Source: Xanthomonas indica
GTDB taxonomy: Bacteria > Pseudomonadota > Gammaproteobacteria > Xanthomonadales > Xanthomonadaceae
Direction: 5' to 3'
DNA length: 64,000 nucleotides
NCBI RefSeq assembly: GCF_040529045.1
Contig: NZ_CP131914.1
Location: forward strand, 4,076,501-4,140,500
The position numbers and the translations under genes are program-made. The notes beneath the pieces are model-generated. The model was not told the origin of the DNA. It made no database searches and saw only the letters and a program-made list of their open reading frames with translations. Below are positions 38,685-46,989 of the stretch, piece by piece (the stretch's first letter is position 1; each line of letters opens with the position of its first letter).

Positions 38685-40419
38685 CCCGTGGTACGACAAC
38701 CTCGCGCAAGCGCAGGCGATCACTTGCTGGCTCAACTGCTACCTGCGCGAAGTCGCGCTCGCTCGCGGCCTGGCCGACTTCGACTACCGCGGCCTGGACC
38801 GGCCCGGCGTCGCCACCGCCAACGAACGCTGGTTGCGCCTGCGCCTGCCCTCCGGCGCCACGCTCTGCGTACGCCTGGCGCATGCCGACGGCCTGGGCCG
38901 CTGCCGCTTCGCCTCGGCGCCCTACCTCAAGGCCGACGGCCGTCCCTGGCACTGCCTGGACGCAGAGGCGCTGGTGCGCCTGCTGTTGCAGGAGCTGAGC
39001 GAAGGCGAACAGGCGCCGAACCTGGAACTGCTGGCGCAGAGCGCCAACAGCATCGCCATCACCGCGCAACTGTTGCGCCAGGCCGAGGCCGCGTCGCCCA
39101 CCGGCGAGGCGCTGATCGACGCCGAGCAGTCGATGCTGTGGGGTCACGCCTTCCATCCCACGCCCAAGAGCCGCGAAGGCGTGCCGCTGGAGCAGGTGCT
39201 GGCCTGCGCGCCGGAAGCGCGCAGTGCCTTCCCGCTGTTCTGGTTCCGCATCGACCCACGCCTGTACCGCGCGCAAGGCGATGACGTGCGCGCCACGCTG
39301 GCGCAGGCCGGCGGCGGCGCCGACCTGTACCCCTGCCATCCGTGGGAGGCCGAGCGCGTGCTGGCGCATCCGCTGCTGCGCCAGGCGCAGGCGCGCGGCT
39401 GGATCGAACCGCTGGGCGAACGCGGCCTGGCGCTGCGTCCGACCTCGTCGGTGCGCACGCTGTACCACGCCGACCTCGATCATTTCCTCAAGCTGTCGGT
39501 GCACGTGCGTCTGACCAACTGCGTGCGCAAGAACGCCTGGTACGAACTGGAAAGCGCGGTGGCGCTGACCCGCCTGCTGGCCCCGGACTGGCAGGCGCTG
39601 GCGCAGCGCGTGCCCGGCTTCCACGTGCTGCTGGAGCCGGCCGCCACCGACCTGGACTTCTCCGCGCTGGAGGCCGATGCGCAGGCCTGCCGCGAACTCG
39701 GCGAAAGCTTCGGCGTGCTGTACCGGCAGGCGATCCCGGCAGCGCAACGGGCACGCTATCGCCCGCAGGTGGCCGGCGCGCTGTTCACCCTCGACGCGCG
39801 TGGCCAGCCGGCCTGCGCCGCCGCGCTGCAGACGCTGGCAAAGCGCAGCGGCAGCAGCGTGGAGGCCGCCACCGCAGCCTGGTTCCGCGCCTACGCGCAG
39901 TTGCTGCTGGACGGCGTGTGGAGCGCCTGGTTCGGCTACGGCATCGTGCTGGAGCCGCACCTGCAGAACACCGTGATCGGCTGCGAAGAGGGCTTGCCGA
40001 CGCAGGTGTGGATCCGCGACCTGGAAGGCACCAAGCTGCTGCCGTCGCGCTGGCCGGCCGCGCGCCTGCCCGGCATGTCCGAGACCGCGCGGCAGTCGCT
40101 GTACTACAGCGCCGAACGCGGCTGGAACCGCATCGCCTATTGCGCGCTGGTCAACAACCTGGCCGAAGCGATCTTCCACCTCGCCGACGGCCACGACCGC
40201 CGCGAACGCCAGCTGTGGCAGATCGTCGGCGACATCGCCCGCCGCTGGCAGCAGCGCCACGGCGCGCAACCGGCGCTGCAGGCCCTGCTCGATGGCGCGC
40301 CGCTGCCGGCCAAGAACAACCTGCGCCTGCGCCTGCTGCAGCGCGCCGACCGCCACGCCGACTACAGCTTCCTGCCCAACCCGATCGGCAGCGCCGCCCT
40401 GCGGCAGGTGGCGGCATGA
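38662..40419 (+). CDS. xssD: NIS siderophore synthetase (IucA/IucC family, PvsD-like)
   Basis: A 585-residue second NIS synthetase. Family motifs are WGHAFHPTPKSREG (about 160-173), RPTSSVRTLYH, KLSVHVRLTNCVRKNAWYEL and GIVLEPHLQNTVI, with a C-terminal FhuF-like part (NNLRLRLLQRAD). The ATG at 38662 has GGAGAA upstream within the end of xssC, so the two genes overlap by 23 bases. Two NIS enzymes of different type, as here, are usual when a citrate is coupled at both ends. Its stop overlaps the start of the decarboxylase gene (ATGA). Confidence 0.93.
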   Translation: MSPLPMHDPWYDNLAQAQAITCWLNCYLREVALARGLADFDYRGLDRPGVATANERWLRLRLPSGATLCVRLAHADGLGRCRFASAPYLKADGRPWHCLDAEALVRLLLQELSEGEQAPNLELLAQSANSIAITAQLLRQAEAASPTGEALIDAEQSMLWGHAFHPTPKSREGVPLEQVLACAPEARSAFPLFWFRIDPRLYRAQGDDVRATLAQAGGGADLYPCHPWEAERVLAHPLLRQAQARGWIEPLGERGLALRPTSSVRTLYHADLDHFLKLSVHVRLTNCVRKNAWYELESAVALTRLLAPDWQALAQRVPGFHVLLEPAATDLDFSALEADAQACRELGESFGVLYRQAIPAAQRARYRPQVAGALFTLDARGQPACAAALQTLAKRSGSSVEAATAAWFRAYAQLLLDGVWSAWFGYGIVLEPHLQNTVIGCEEGLPTQVWIRDLEGTKLLPSRWPAARLPGMSETARQSLYYSAERGWNRIAYCALVNNLAEAIFHLADGHDRRERQLWQIVGDIARRWQQRHGAQPALQALLDGAPLPAKNNLRLRLLQRADRHADYSFLPNPIGSAALRQVAA

Positions 40420-41669
40420 GCCTGCGCATCGATCCCGCGCCGCTGCCGGCGGCGCTGGCGCGGCTGCGCGCGCAGGCCGACGGCCCGGTCTGCGCCTACG
40501 TCTACGACCTGGCGGCGCTGCAGGCGCACGCGGCGATGCTGCGCGCACACCTGCCGGCCGGGTGCGAGCTGTTCTATGCGGCCAAGGCCAACGCCGAGCC
40601 GCCCGTGCTGCGCACCCTGGCGCCGTGGGTGGACGGCTTCGAAGCGGCCTCCGGCGGCGAGCTGCAGTGGCTGCACACGCATCAACCGGGCCGCCGGCTG
40701 CTGTTCGGCGGCCCCGGCAAGCTCGATGCCGAACTGCAGTTGGCCGCCAGCCTGCCCGATTGCAGCGTGCACGTGGAAAGCCTGGGCGAGCTGCAGCGAC
40801 TGGCCCGCATCGCCGCGTCGAGGGAGCGGCCGCTGTCGGTGTTCCTGCGCCTGAACATCGTGGTGCCGGGCATGCAGGACACGCGCCTGGTGATGGGCGG
40901 GCGGCCCTCGCCGTTCGGCCTGGACGTGGACGACCTGGACGCGGCCATGCAGGTGCTGCGCGGCGCGCGCGGGTTGCGCCTGGACGGCTTCCACTTCCAC
41001 CTGCTGTCGCACCAGCGCGACGCGCAGCTGCAGTTGCGCCTGATCGCACACTACCTGCAGACCGTGCAGGGCTGGCGCCAGGCGTATGGGTTGGGACCGC
41101 TGACGGTGAACGCCGGCGGCGGCTTCGGCGTGGACTATGCCGATCCGGCGGCCTCGTTCGATTGGGCGACGTTCTGCGCGGGATTGCCGATGCTGCTGCA
41201 CACGCATGGCGAGGGCCTGCGCCTGCGCCTGGAACCGGGCCGCTACGTCAGCGTCGCCTGCGGCTGGTATTTGATGGAGGTGCTGGACATCAAACGCAGC
41301 CATGGCGCGCAGTTCGCCATCGGCCGCGGCGGCACCCATCATTTCCGCACGCCCGCCGCGCAGGGCCACGATCATCCGTTCCTGGTCCTGCGCGGCACCC
41401 AGCCGCCGGTGCTGCGCGATGCGCGGGTGACCCTGGTCGGGCAGCTGTGCACGCCCAAGGACGTGCTGGCCCGCGACCAGCCGGTGGCCGCGCTGGCGCC
41501 GGGCGACTGCCTGGCGTTCCCGCTGGCCGGCGCCTACGCCTGGAACATCTCGCACCAGCAGTTCCTGATGCATCCGCCGCCGCAGATGCTGTTCCTCGAC
41601 GGCCCGGCGCAGGCCGCCGACGCCATGCCGCAGCGCCGCATTGCCGACCCGGCCACCCCCGCGTCATGA
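40416..41669 (+). CDS. xssE: PLP-dependent decarboxylase (LysA/PvsE-like)
   Basis: A 417-residue fold-III (alanine racemase-like barrel) amino-acid decarboxylase, related to diaminopimelate decarboxylase. Lys57 in FYAAKAN would bind pyridoxal phosphate. Other marks are FEAASGGEL, the His/Gly-rich GFHFHLLSHQRD, the phosphate-binding NAGGGFGVDY, and EPGRYVS. A C-terminal CTPKDVLARD motif completes the active site. In vibrioferrin clusters PvsE decarboxylates a serine-linked intermediate to yield the ethanolamine part. It is the last gene of the operon, coupled to xssD by ATGA. Confidence 0.9.
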   Translation: MSLRIDPAPLPAALARLRAQADGPVCAYVYDLAALQAHAAMLRAHLPAGCELFYAAKANAEPPVLRTLAPWVDGFEAASGGELQWLHTHQPGRRLLFGGPGKLDAELQLAASLPDCSVHVESLGELQRLARIAASRERPLSVFLRLNIVVPGMQDTRLVMGGRPSPFGLDVDDLDAAMQVLRGARGLRLDGFHFHLLSHQRDAQLQLRLIAHYLQTVQGWRQAYGLGPLTVNAGGGFGVDYADPAASFDWATFCAGLPMLLHTHGEGLRLRLEPGRYVSVACGWYLMEVLDIKRSHGAQFAIGRGGTHHFRTPAAQGHDHPFLVLRGTQPPVLRDARVTLVGQLCTPKDVLARDQPVAALAPGDCLAFPLAGAYAWNISHQQFLMHPPPQMLFLDGPAQAADAMPQRRIADPATPAS

Positions 41670-41722
41670 TCCGCTCGCCCGTGCCGGCACACCCTGCCGG
41701 CACACCATCCGGAGCTGCCGCC

Positions 41723-42037
41723 ATGACCCGTTCCGCTCGCTTCGCCGCCACCTGTTTGCTGCTGAGCTTCACCGCCGCCCCGCTGCTGGCCACCGCCGCG
41801 ACCAAGCCACAAACCGCACAACAGACCTTGATGGCCAAGTGTTCGGCCCAGAACAAGGGCAAGAAAGGCGACGAGTACAAGAGCGCGCAAAAAGCCTGCC
41901 TCAGCGGTGGCACCCCCCCGGCGGCGGGCAACGCCTCGCAGCAACGGATGAAGGACTGCAACGCGCAAGCCGCGACGCAGAAACTGCAGGGCGACGCCCG
42001 CAAGACCTTCATGAGCGGCTGCCTCAAAAAGCAGTGA
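41723..42037 (+). CDS. psiF: PsiF-repeat periplasmic protein
   Basis: A 104-residue protein with a signal peptide (about 1-23, PLLATAATK) and two PsiF repeats (KCSAQNKGKKGDEYKSAQKAC and DCNAQAATQKLQGDARKTFM, each described here by its key Cys-Asn/Gln-Lys pattern). PsiF of E. coli is phosphate-starvation inducible; its function is unknown. GGAG precedes the ATG at 41723. It starts 53 bases after xssE, so it could be read through from the siderophore operon, though the link may be only by position. Confidence 0.85.
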   Translation: MTRSARFAATCLLLSFTAAPLLATAATKPQTAQQTLMAKCSAQNKGKKGDEYKSAQKACLSGGTPPAAGNASQQRMKDCNAQAATQKLQGDARKTFMSGCLKKQ

Positions 42038-42044
42038 GCCCGCT

Positions 42045-42244
42045 CGCCCTCTCCCCCTGGGAGAGGGTTGGGGTGCGGGTACGGCGCGCAGCGTCTCGCG
42101 GTGTTTGGGTGCACGAGGCTACGCCCTTACCCTCATCCGCCCCTTCGGAGCACCTTCCCCCCCAAAAGGGGGCCATGGTCCCGAGGGGAGAAGGAAAGGC
42201 GCCAGCCCCTCTCCCCCCGGGAGAGGGGTTGGGGTGAGGGTACG
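42045..42244. repeat. Cluster of CCCTCTCC-type hairpin repeats
   Basis: Three parts of the element described at 13690 lie here: CCCTCTCCCCCTGGGAGAGG with GTTGGGGTGCGGG (42047-42081), CCTCATCCGCCCCTTCGG with a GGGAGAAGG end (42132-42196), and CCCCTCTCCCCCCGGGAGAG with GTTGGGGTGAGGG (42207-42241). Strong hairpins follow psiF at once and may end or stabilise its transcript. Confidence 0.8.
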
Positions 42245-42291
42245 ACAGCCAGCGAGACCGGCAACAACCGCGTTGCCAACCGCCACCGCTC

Positions 42292-42325
42292 CTACGAATC
42301 CCGACTCCCCACTCCCGAATCCCCG
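42292..42325 (-). repeat. Heptamer array forming the end of a coding region
   Basis: Plus-strand units CGAATCC, CGACTCC, CCACTCC, CGAATCC (42295-42322) adjoin CTA, the complement of the stop codon. Confidence 0.85.
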
Positions 42326-43377
42326 CCGTTCAACGGCATCCCCGCATGATCCACCGGGATCGGCGCATAGTCCTCGCCGAACGCGACCTCGCCCAGCGTC
42401 CATCCGGAACGCCGCCGCACCGCGCCCCAGAAGCGCTTGAGTCCTTCTACCTGCAGCGCCACCAGGCCCAGTTCGTTGTCGCGGTCGACCATCGGATCGC
42501 CCACCCCGGTCGGCCGCACCGGCTCGCCGTACAGCGCCGTGCCGAACAGCACGTCCCAGAACGCGAACACCTGGCCGAAGTTGCAGTTGTGCAGGCCGGG
42601 CCGCTCCGGATCCACGCGCATGTGGTGCAGGCGATGGAACGGCGGATCGACCAGGAGTTTGTTGAGCACCGGGCCGAAGCCGAAACGGGTGTTGGCATGC
42701 GACAGGTTCTGCACCAGTTCGCCGAGCAGCATCAGCCAGGCGAACTCATCGGCCTCGATGCCGAAGGCGATGCCCACCGCGGCCAGCACGAACGACTGCA
42801 GCATGCCGTCCAGGTAGTTGCTGCGGTCGTTGGCCCAGCAGCTGAGCTGGCGCTGGCTGTGGTGCATGCTGTGCATGGCCCACCACCACGGCATCCAGTG
42901 CTGCACCCGGTGCATCCAGTAGTAGGTGAAGTCGTAGGCCAGGTAGTACAGCGCGAACAGCACCAGCGGATGCTGGTCCAGCCACGGCCAGGCATGGCGC
43001 AGGCCGGTCTCCGGCGCCGCCGCGGCATTGGGGTCGGCGCCGCCCAGCGCGTTGACCACCGGCGTCAGGATCAGGAACGAGAACAGCGGGAACACCCCGA
43101 TCAGCATCAGCCAGGTGTAGTGGAAGTCGATCCGCGCCAGCCGCCGGTGTTCCCAGCGCTCGGCCGGCCACAGGCTCTCCAGCGGCCGGAACAGCACGGC
43201 GATGATGGACAGTTGCAGCGCGGCCACCAGCAGCGAGGCGGCGATGTCGTGCGGATCGTCGCTGAGCCCGGTCAGGTGCAGCGCCGCCAGCAGCGGCGCC
43301 ACCGCATGGCTGGCGACCAGGTCGACCAGCGTGGACCAGGCGTGGGCAATGGACGAAACCATGGCGATGGCAGGCAT
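42292..43377 (-). CDS. Sterol desaturase / fatty acid hydroxylase family protein
   Basis: A membrane di-iron oxygenase-type protein of about 361 residues. Three histidine boxes are visible: HRVQH, HSMHHS and HRLHH, with a further HNCNFG segment, in the pattern of the fatty acid hydroxylase superfamily. Four or more hydrophobic segments place it in the inner membrane. The start is uncertain: I use ATG 43377 (MPAIAMV); ATG 43419 and TTG 43440 are in frame upstream. Oddity: the last residues (GDSGVGSRDS) and the TAG stop are encoded by four heptamers of the intergenic repeat family (42295-42322), so the C terminus was probably rewritten by the repeat. The substrate is unknown. Confidence 0.85.
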   Translation of the reverse strand: MPAIAMVSSIAHAWSTLVDLVASHAVAPLLAALHLTGLSDDPHDIAASLLVAALQLSIIAVLFRPLESLWPAERWEHRRLARIDFHYTWLMLIGVFPLFSFLILTPVVNALGGADPNAAAAPETGLRHAWPWLDQHPLVLFALYYLAYDFTYYWMHRVQHWMPWWWAMHSMHHSQRQLSCWANDRSNYLDGMLQSFVLAAVGIAFGIEADEFAWLMLLGELVQNLSHANTRFGFGPVLNKLLVDPPFHRLHHMRVDPERPGLHNCNFGQVFAFWDVLFGTALYGEPVRPTGVGDPMVDRDNELGLVALQVEGLKRFWGAVRRRSGWTLGEVAFGEDYAPIPVDHAGMPLNGGDSGVGSRDS

Positions 43378-43479
43378 GCGGAAACGGCGATGGGGGCGCG
43401 ACGCGCGGCGCGACAGCATGCTGCCGCTGGCTTTCGCCAAGCTGTCCGCGTCGACCGAGGCCGGCCGCCACTGCCCGCG

Positions 43480-44748
43480 CTAGTGCGCCGCGGCGGTGCC
43501 CGGCCGCCGGCTCGGTAGCAACGCCGCGACGATCCCCAGCAGCGGCAGGAACGACATCACCTGGTACACGAAGACGATGCCGCGGTGGTCGGCGAGCAGG
43601 CCCAGCACCGCCGCGCCCAGCCCGCCCATGCCGAAGGCGAAGCCGAAGAACAGCCCGGAGATGGTGCCGATGCGCCCGGGCATCATTTCCTGCGCGTACA
43701 CCAGGATCGCCGAGAACGCCGAGGACAGCACGAAGCCGATCAGCACGGTCAGCGCGGTGGCCGCATGCAGGCCCACGTGCGGCAGCGCCAGCGCGAACGG
43801 CGCCACGCCCAGGATCGACACCCAGATCACTGGCTTGCGGCCGATGCGGTCGCCGACCGGGCCGCCGATCAGCGTGCCCAGCGCCGACGCCAGCAGGAAC
43901 GCGAACAGATGCAACTGCGCGCTCTGCACCGAGACGCCGAAGCGCTGGATCAGATAGAACGTGTAGTAGCTGCTCAGCCCGGCGATGTAGAAGTACTTGG
44001 AGAAGATCAGCAGCAGCAGGATGCCGACGATGCGCACCACCATGGCGCGCGGCAGCGCGGGCGCCGTGGCGACCGGCCGCGGCGCGGCGCGCGCGGCCTG
44101 CAGGTGCAGCGCGTACCAGCGCCCGACATAGGACAGCAAGGCGATGCCGAGCAGCGCCGCGCCGCCGAACCAGGCCACGCTGTGGCGGCCGTTGGGCACG
44201 ATCACCGCCGCGGCGATCAGCGGCCCCAGCGCGGTGCCGGTGTTGCCGCCGACCTGGAACACCGACTGGGCCAGGCCATGGCGGCCGCCCGAGGCCAGCC
44301 GCGCGATGCGCGAGGATTCGGGATGGAAGATCGCCGAGCCGATCCCGACCAGGGCCGCGGCCAGCAGCACCATGCCGAAGCTGGGCGCGTAGGCCAGCAG
44401 CAGCAACCCGCACAGCGTGGAACTCATGCCCATCGGCAGCGAATACGGTGCCGGCCGGAGATCGGTGCGCAGCCCGATCAGCGGCTGGAACAGCGAGGCG
44501 GTGATCTGGTACGTGAGGGTGATCAGGCCAACCTGGGCGAAGCTGAGCTGGAACTGGCCCTTGAGCACCGGGTACAGCGCCAGGATCAACGACTGCATCA
44601 TGTCGTTGATCAGGTGCGAGGAGGTGATGGCCGCGAGCACGCCGGCGGCAAGCCTGCGCGGCGCGGCAGTGGGGCTGGAGACGGTGGGGCTGGCGGCAGG
44701 TGCGGAGGCGGGGGTGGCCGCGGACGCGGCGGGGCGCAGAGAGGACAT
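43480..44748 (-). CDS. fsr: MFS efflux protein, fosmidomycin-resistance (Fsr) family
   Basis: A 422-residue inner-membrane transporter with 12 predicted helices. The first helix carries HLINDMMQSLILALYPVLK, characteristic of Fsr; further matches are GNTGTALGPLIAA, FSKYFYIAGLSSYYTFYL and GPVGDRIGRKPVIW. Fsr of E. coli exports fosmidomycin. An Ala/Pro-rich N-terminal extension of about 30 residues precedes helix 1; the start is ATG 44748 (MSSLRPA), with GAGG just upstream. An AraC regulator gene is divergent, probably its controller. The natural substrate is unknown. Confidence 0.9.
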   Translation of the reverse strand: MSSLRPAASAATPASAPAASPTVSSPTAAPRRLAAGVLAAITSSHLINDMMQSLILALYPVLKGQFQLSFAQVGLITLTYQITASLFQPLIGLRTDLRPAPYSLPMGMSSTLCGLLLLAYAPSFGMVLLAAALVGIGSAIFHPESSRIARLASGGRHGLAQSVFQVGGNTGTALGPLIAAAVIVPNGRHSVAWFGGAALLGIALLSYVGRWYALHLQAARAAPRPVATAPALPRAMVVRIVGILLLLIFSKYFYIAGLSSYYTFYLIQRFGVSVQSAQLHLFAFLLASALGTLIGGPVGDRIGRKPVIWVSILGVAPFALALPHVGLHAATALTVLIGFVLSSAFSAILVYAQEMMPGRIGTISGLFFGFAFGMGGLGAAVLGLLADHRGIVFVYQVMSFLPLLGIVAALLPSRRPGTAAAH

Positions 44749-44813
44749 GGCGGAACGGGCAGCGCGAGGGTGGACGCATGGTAGGCTTCCCGGCCCCGAC
44801 CTTCCCGCGCGAC

Positions 44814-45608
44814 ATGACCACTCCCTATCGCGAAAAGGACATGCCGCAACCGCCATCGCCGCGCAATGCGGACGACGCCGTGGCCGACGTGGTGTGCAAG
44901 GCCACCGACTACCCCGGCGACAGCGCCATCCCCCCGCATCGCCATGCCCGTCACCAATTGGTCTACGCGGTGTCCGGGCTGATGGTGGTGCGCTCGGGCC
45001 AGGGCCACTGGGTGGTGCCGAGCACGCGTGCGCTGTGGATGCCGGCCGGCACCGAGCACAGCGTGCGCTGGATCGGCACGCTGCGCATGCGCAGCCTGTA
45101 CATCCGCCCCGACGCCATCGCCGGCATGCCCGACACGCCGGCCGTGGTGGCGGTGGAGCCGTTGCTGGAAGCGCTGATCCGCAGCGCCGCCGAGATCCCC
45201 TGGGACCACGCCACCGACTCGCGCGACGGGCGGCTGATGCGGCTGATCCTGGACGAACTGCATGCGCTGCCGGCGCTGCCGCTGTACCTGCCGCAGCCGC
45301 GCGATCCGCGCCTGCTGCGCATCGGCGCCGCGCTCGACGCCGACCCGGCCGACCCCACCACCCTGCACGCCTGGGCCGCGCAATTGGAGGTGGACGTCAA
45401 GACCATCCAGCGCCTGTGCCAGCGCGACCTGCGGATGCGCTTCGGCCAATGGCGGCAGCAACTGCGCCTGCTGCGCGGACTCGAACGGCTGGCCGCCGGC
45501 GATCGCATCATCGACGTGGCGATGGACCTGGGCTACGACAGCCCCAGCGCGTTCACCGCCATGTTCAAGCGCCAGTTCGGGCAGCCGCCCAGCCAGTTCT
45601 TCCGGTAG
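44814..45608 (+). CDS. AraC-family transcription regulator
   Basis: A 264-residue regulator. An N-terminal cupin-type sensor domain (PHRHARHQLVYAVSG ... WMPAGTEHSVRW, about 40-90) is followed by a C-terminal double helix-turn-helix (about 165-264, ending DVAMDLGYDSPSAFTAMFKRQFGQPPSQFFR in its AraC signature). I take ATG 44814 (MTTPYRE); ATG 44841 is an alternative. Only 65 bases separate its start from that of the divergent efflux gene, so it probably controls that gene and itself from the shared region. The inducer is unknown. Confidence 0.88.
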   Translation: MTTPYREKDMPQPPSPRNADDAVADVVCKATDYPGDSAIPPHRHARHQLVYAVSGLMVVRSGQGHWVVPSTRALWMPAGTEHSVRWIGTLRMRSLYIRPDAIAGMPDTPAVVAVEPLLEALIRSAAEIPWDHATDSRDGRLMRLILDELHALPALPLYLPQPRDPRLLRIGAALDADPADPTTLHAWAAQLEVDVKTIQRLCQRDLRMRFGQWRQQLRLLRGLERLAAGDRIIDVAMDLGYDSPSAFTAMFKRQFGQPPSQFFR

Positions 45609-45708
45609 CGGTCCCGAGGCGGCGGCGCAGCGACCGCGCAGTCACCAGCACGCGGCCAGGCACCGACGTCTGGCCATGCGGCGTCGCTGCCGGCCATGGC
45701 ACCGGCGA

Positions 45709-46080
45709 TCAGGCGTTGGACCTGGATTTGGAGACGGCGGACGCGCGACGCGCGCTGATGCGCTCGACCATCTGCATGTGCTGCGTGCCCCACTCGCACA
45801 GCCCTGCCAGCGCCGCCGCCAGGGACTGCCCGAACGGCGTCAGCGCGTACTCGACCCTGGGCGGGATCTCCTGGAAGTCGGTGCGGGCCACGACCTGGTC
45901 GCGTTCCAGCTCCTTGAGCTGCTGGATCAGCACCTTGTCGGTCACGCCGCCGATGGCACGCCGCAACTCGCCATAGCGGTGCACGCGCTTCGCCAGGTGG
46001 TAGAGGATCAGCGGCTTCCACTTGCCGCCAAGCACGGACAGGGCGGCCTCCAGACCGCAACTGAAAGTGGCGTTCGCCAT
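45709..46080 (-). CDS. HxlR-family transcription regulator
   Basis: A 123-residue winged-helix regulator: CGLEAALSVLGGKWKPLILYHL, HRYGELRRAIGGVTDKVLIQQLKELE and PPRVEYALTPFGQSL are all HxlR-family elements. A conserved Cys (residue 8) near the N terminus is the redox or electrophile sensor in several relatives such as YodB and QorR. It is divergent from the SDR gene, with a perfect palindrome between, and so probably controls it. Confidence 0.92.
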   Translation of the reverse strand: MANATFSCGLEAALSVLGGKWKPLILYHLAKRVHRYGELRRAIGGVTDKVLIQQLKELERDQVVARTDFQEIPPRVEYALTPFGQSLAAALAGLCEWGTQHMQMVERISARRASAVSKSRSNA

Positions 46081-46119
46081 GATCCGACCGCTCCGAAGGC
46101 ACTTACCAAATGGTGCATA

Positions 46120-46135
46120 CTATTCAAAAGAATAG
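46120..46135. promoter_or_regulatory. Palindromic operator between hxlR-type and SDR genes
   Basis: CTATTCAAAAGAATAG is a perfect 6-bp inverted repeat with centre AAAA, in the A+T-rich middle of the 97-bp divergent intergenic region. It is the likely binding site of the HxlR-type regulator and would cover both promoters. Confidence 0.7.
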
Positions 46136-46177
46136 CCCAGTTCTACAGTGGCGCCTCCCCATTCCCTGGAGCGCAGC

Positions 46178-46927
46178 ATGCGCAGGCTAAACGGCAAGAT
46201 TGCAGTGGTGACCGGCGGCAACAGCGGCATCGGTCTGGCAAGCGCGATCCGCTTCGCCGCCGAGGGCGCGCAGGTCGTCATCGTCGGGCGTCGGCAGGAG
46301 GAACTGGACAAGGCGCTGCGCCTGATCGGTGCCGACGCCATCGCCATTCAGGGCGACATTTCCAGGCTGGACGATCTGGACCGCGTCTTCGCCCAGGTCC
46401 AGGCCAGCAAGGGCCGCATCGACGTGTTGTTCGCCAATGCGGGGCTGGGCGACTTCCAGCCGCTCGGCGCGATCACCGAGGATTCCTTCGATCGCACCTT
46501 CGGCGTCAACGTCAAAGGCACGCTGTTCACCGTGCAAAAGGCGCTGCCGCTGATGGGCGCCGGCGGCTCGGTGATCCTCACCGGTTCCACCACCGGCAGC
46601 ATGGGCACGGCGGCATTCAGCGTGTACAGCGCCACCAAGGCCGCCCTGCGCAACTTCGCCCGCAGCTGGGCGCTGGACCTGAAAGGCACGGGCATCCGCG
46701 TCAACGTGCTCTCGCCCGGGCCGATCGCGACGCCCGGGCTGGACGCGGTGCTGTCCGGCACGGGCCAGCAGGAGGCGATCCTCGACGGCATGACCGCGCA
46801 GCTCCCGCTGGGCCGGATCGGGCGCGCGGAAGAGGTCGCGGCGACGGCGCTGTTCCTGGCCTCGGACGAGAGCAGCTTCATGACCGGCAGCGAGGTGTTC
46901 GTGGACGGCGGATTCGCGCAGGTCTGA
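46178..46927 (+). CDS. Short-chain dehydrogenase/reductase
   Basis: A 249-residue classical SDR using NAD(P)H. It has the cofactor motif TGGNSGIG (about 11-18), NAG near residue 88, the catalytic Ser in LTGSTTGS, and YSATK (Tyr and Lys of the active site). GRR after strand 2 suggests NADP(H). I chose ATG 46178 because GGAG precedes it closely; the longer frame starts upstream of that site. It is divergent from an HxlR-type regulator, an arrangement common for reductases of quinones or reactive carbonyls. The true substrate is unknown. Confidence 0.9.
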   Translation: MRRLNGKIAVVTGGNSGIGLASAIRFAAEGAQVVIVGRRQEELDKALRLIGADAIAIQGDISRLDDLDRVFAQVQASKGRIDVLFANAGLGDFQPLGAITEDSFDRTFGVNVKGTLFTVQKALPLMGAGGSVILTGSTTGSMGTAAFSVYSATKAALRNFARSWALDLKGTGIRVNVLSPGPIATPGLDAVLSGTGQQEAILDGMTAQLPLGRIGRAEEVAATALFLASDESSFMTGSEVFVDGGFAQV

Positions 46928-46989
46928 ACGACGCGCGGCCGTTCCACCCTGCCGGCACAGCCCGGCCGACCGGTCGAATCGCGCGCCGA

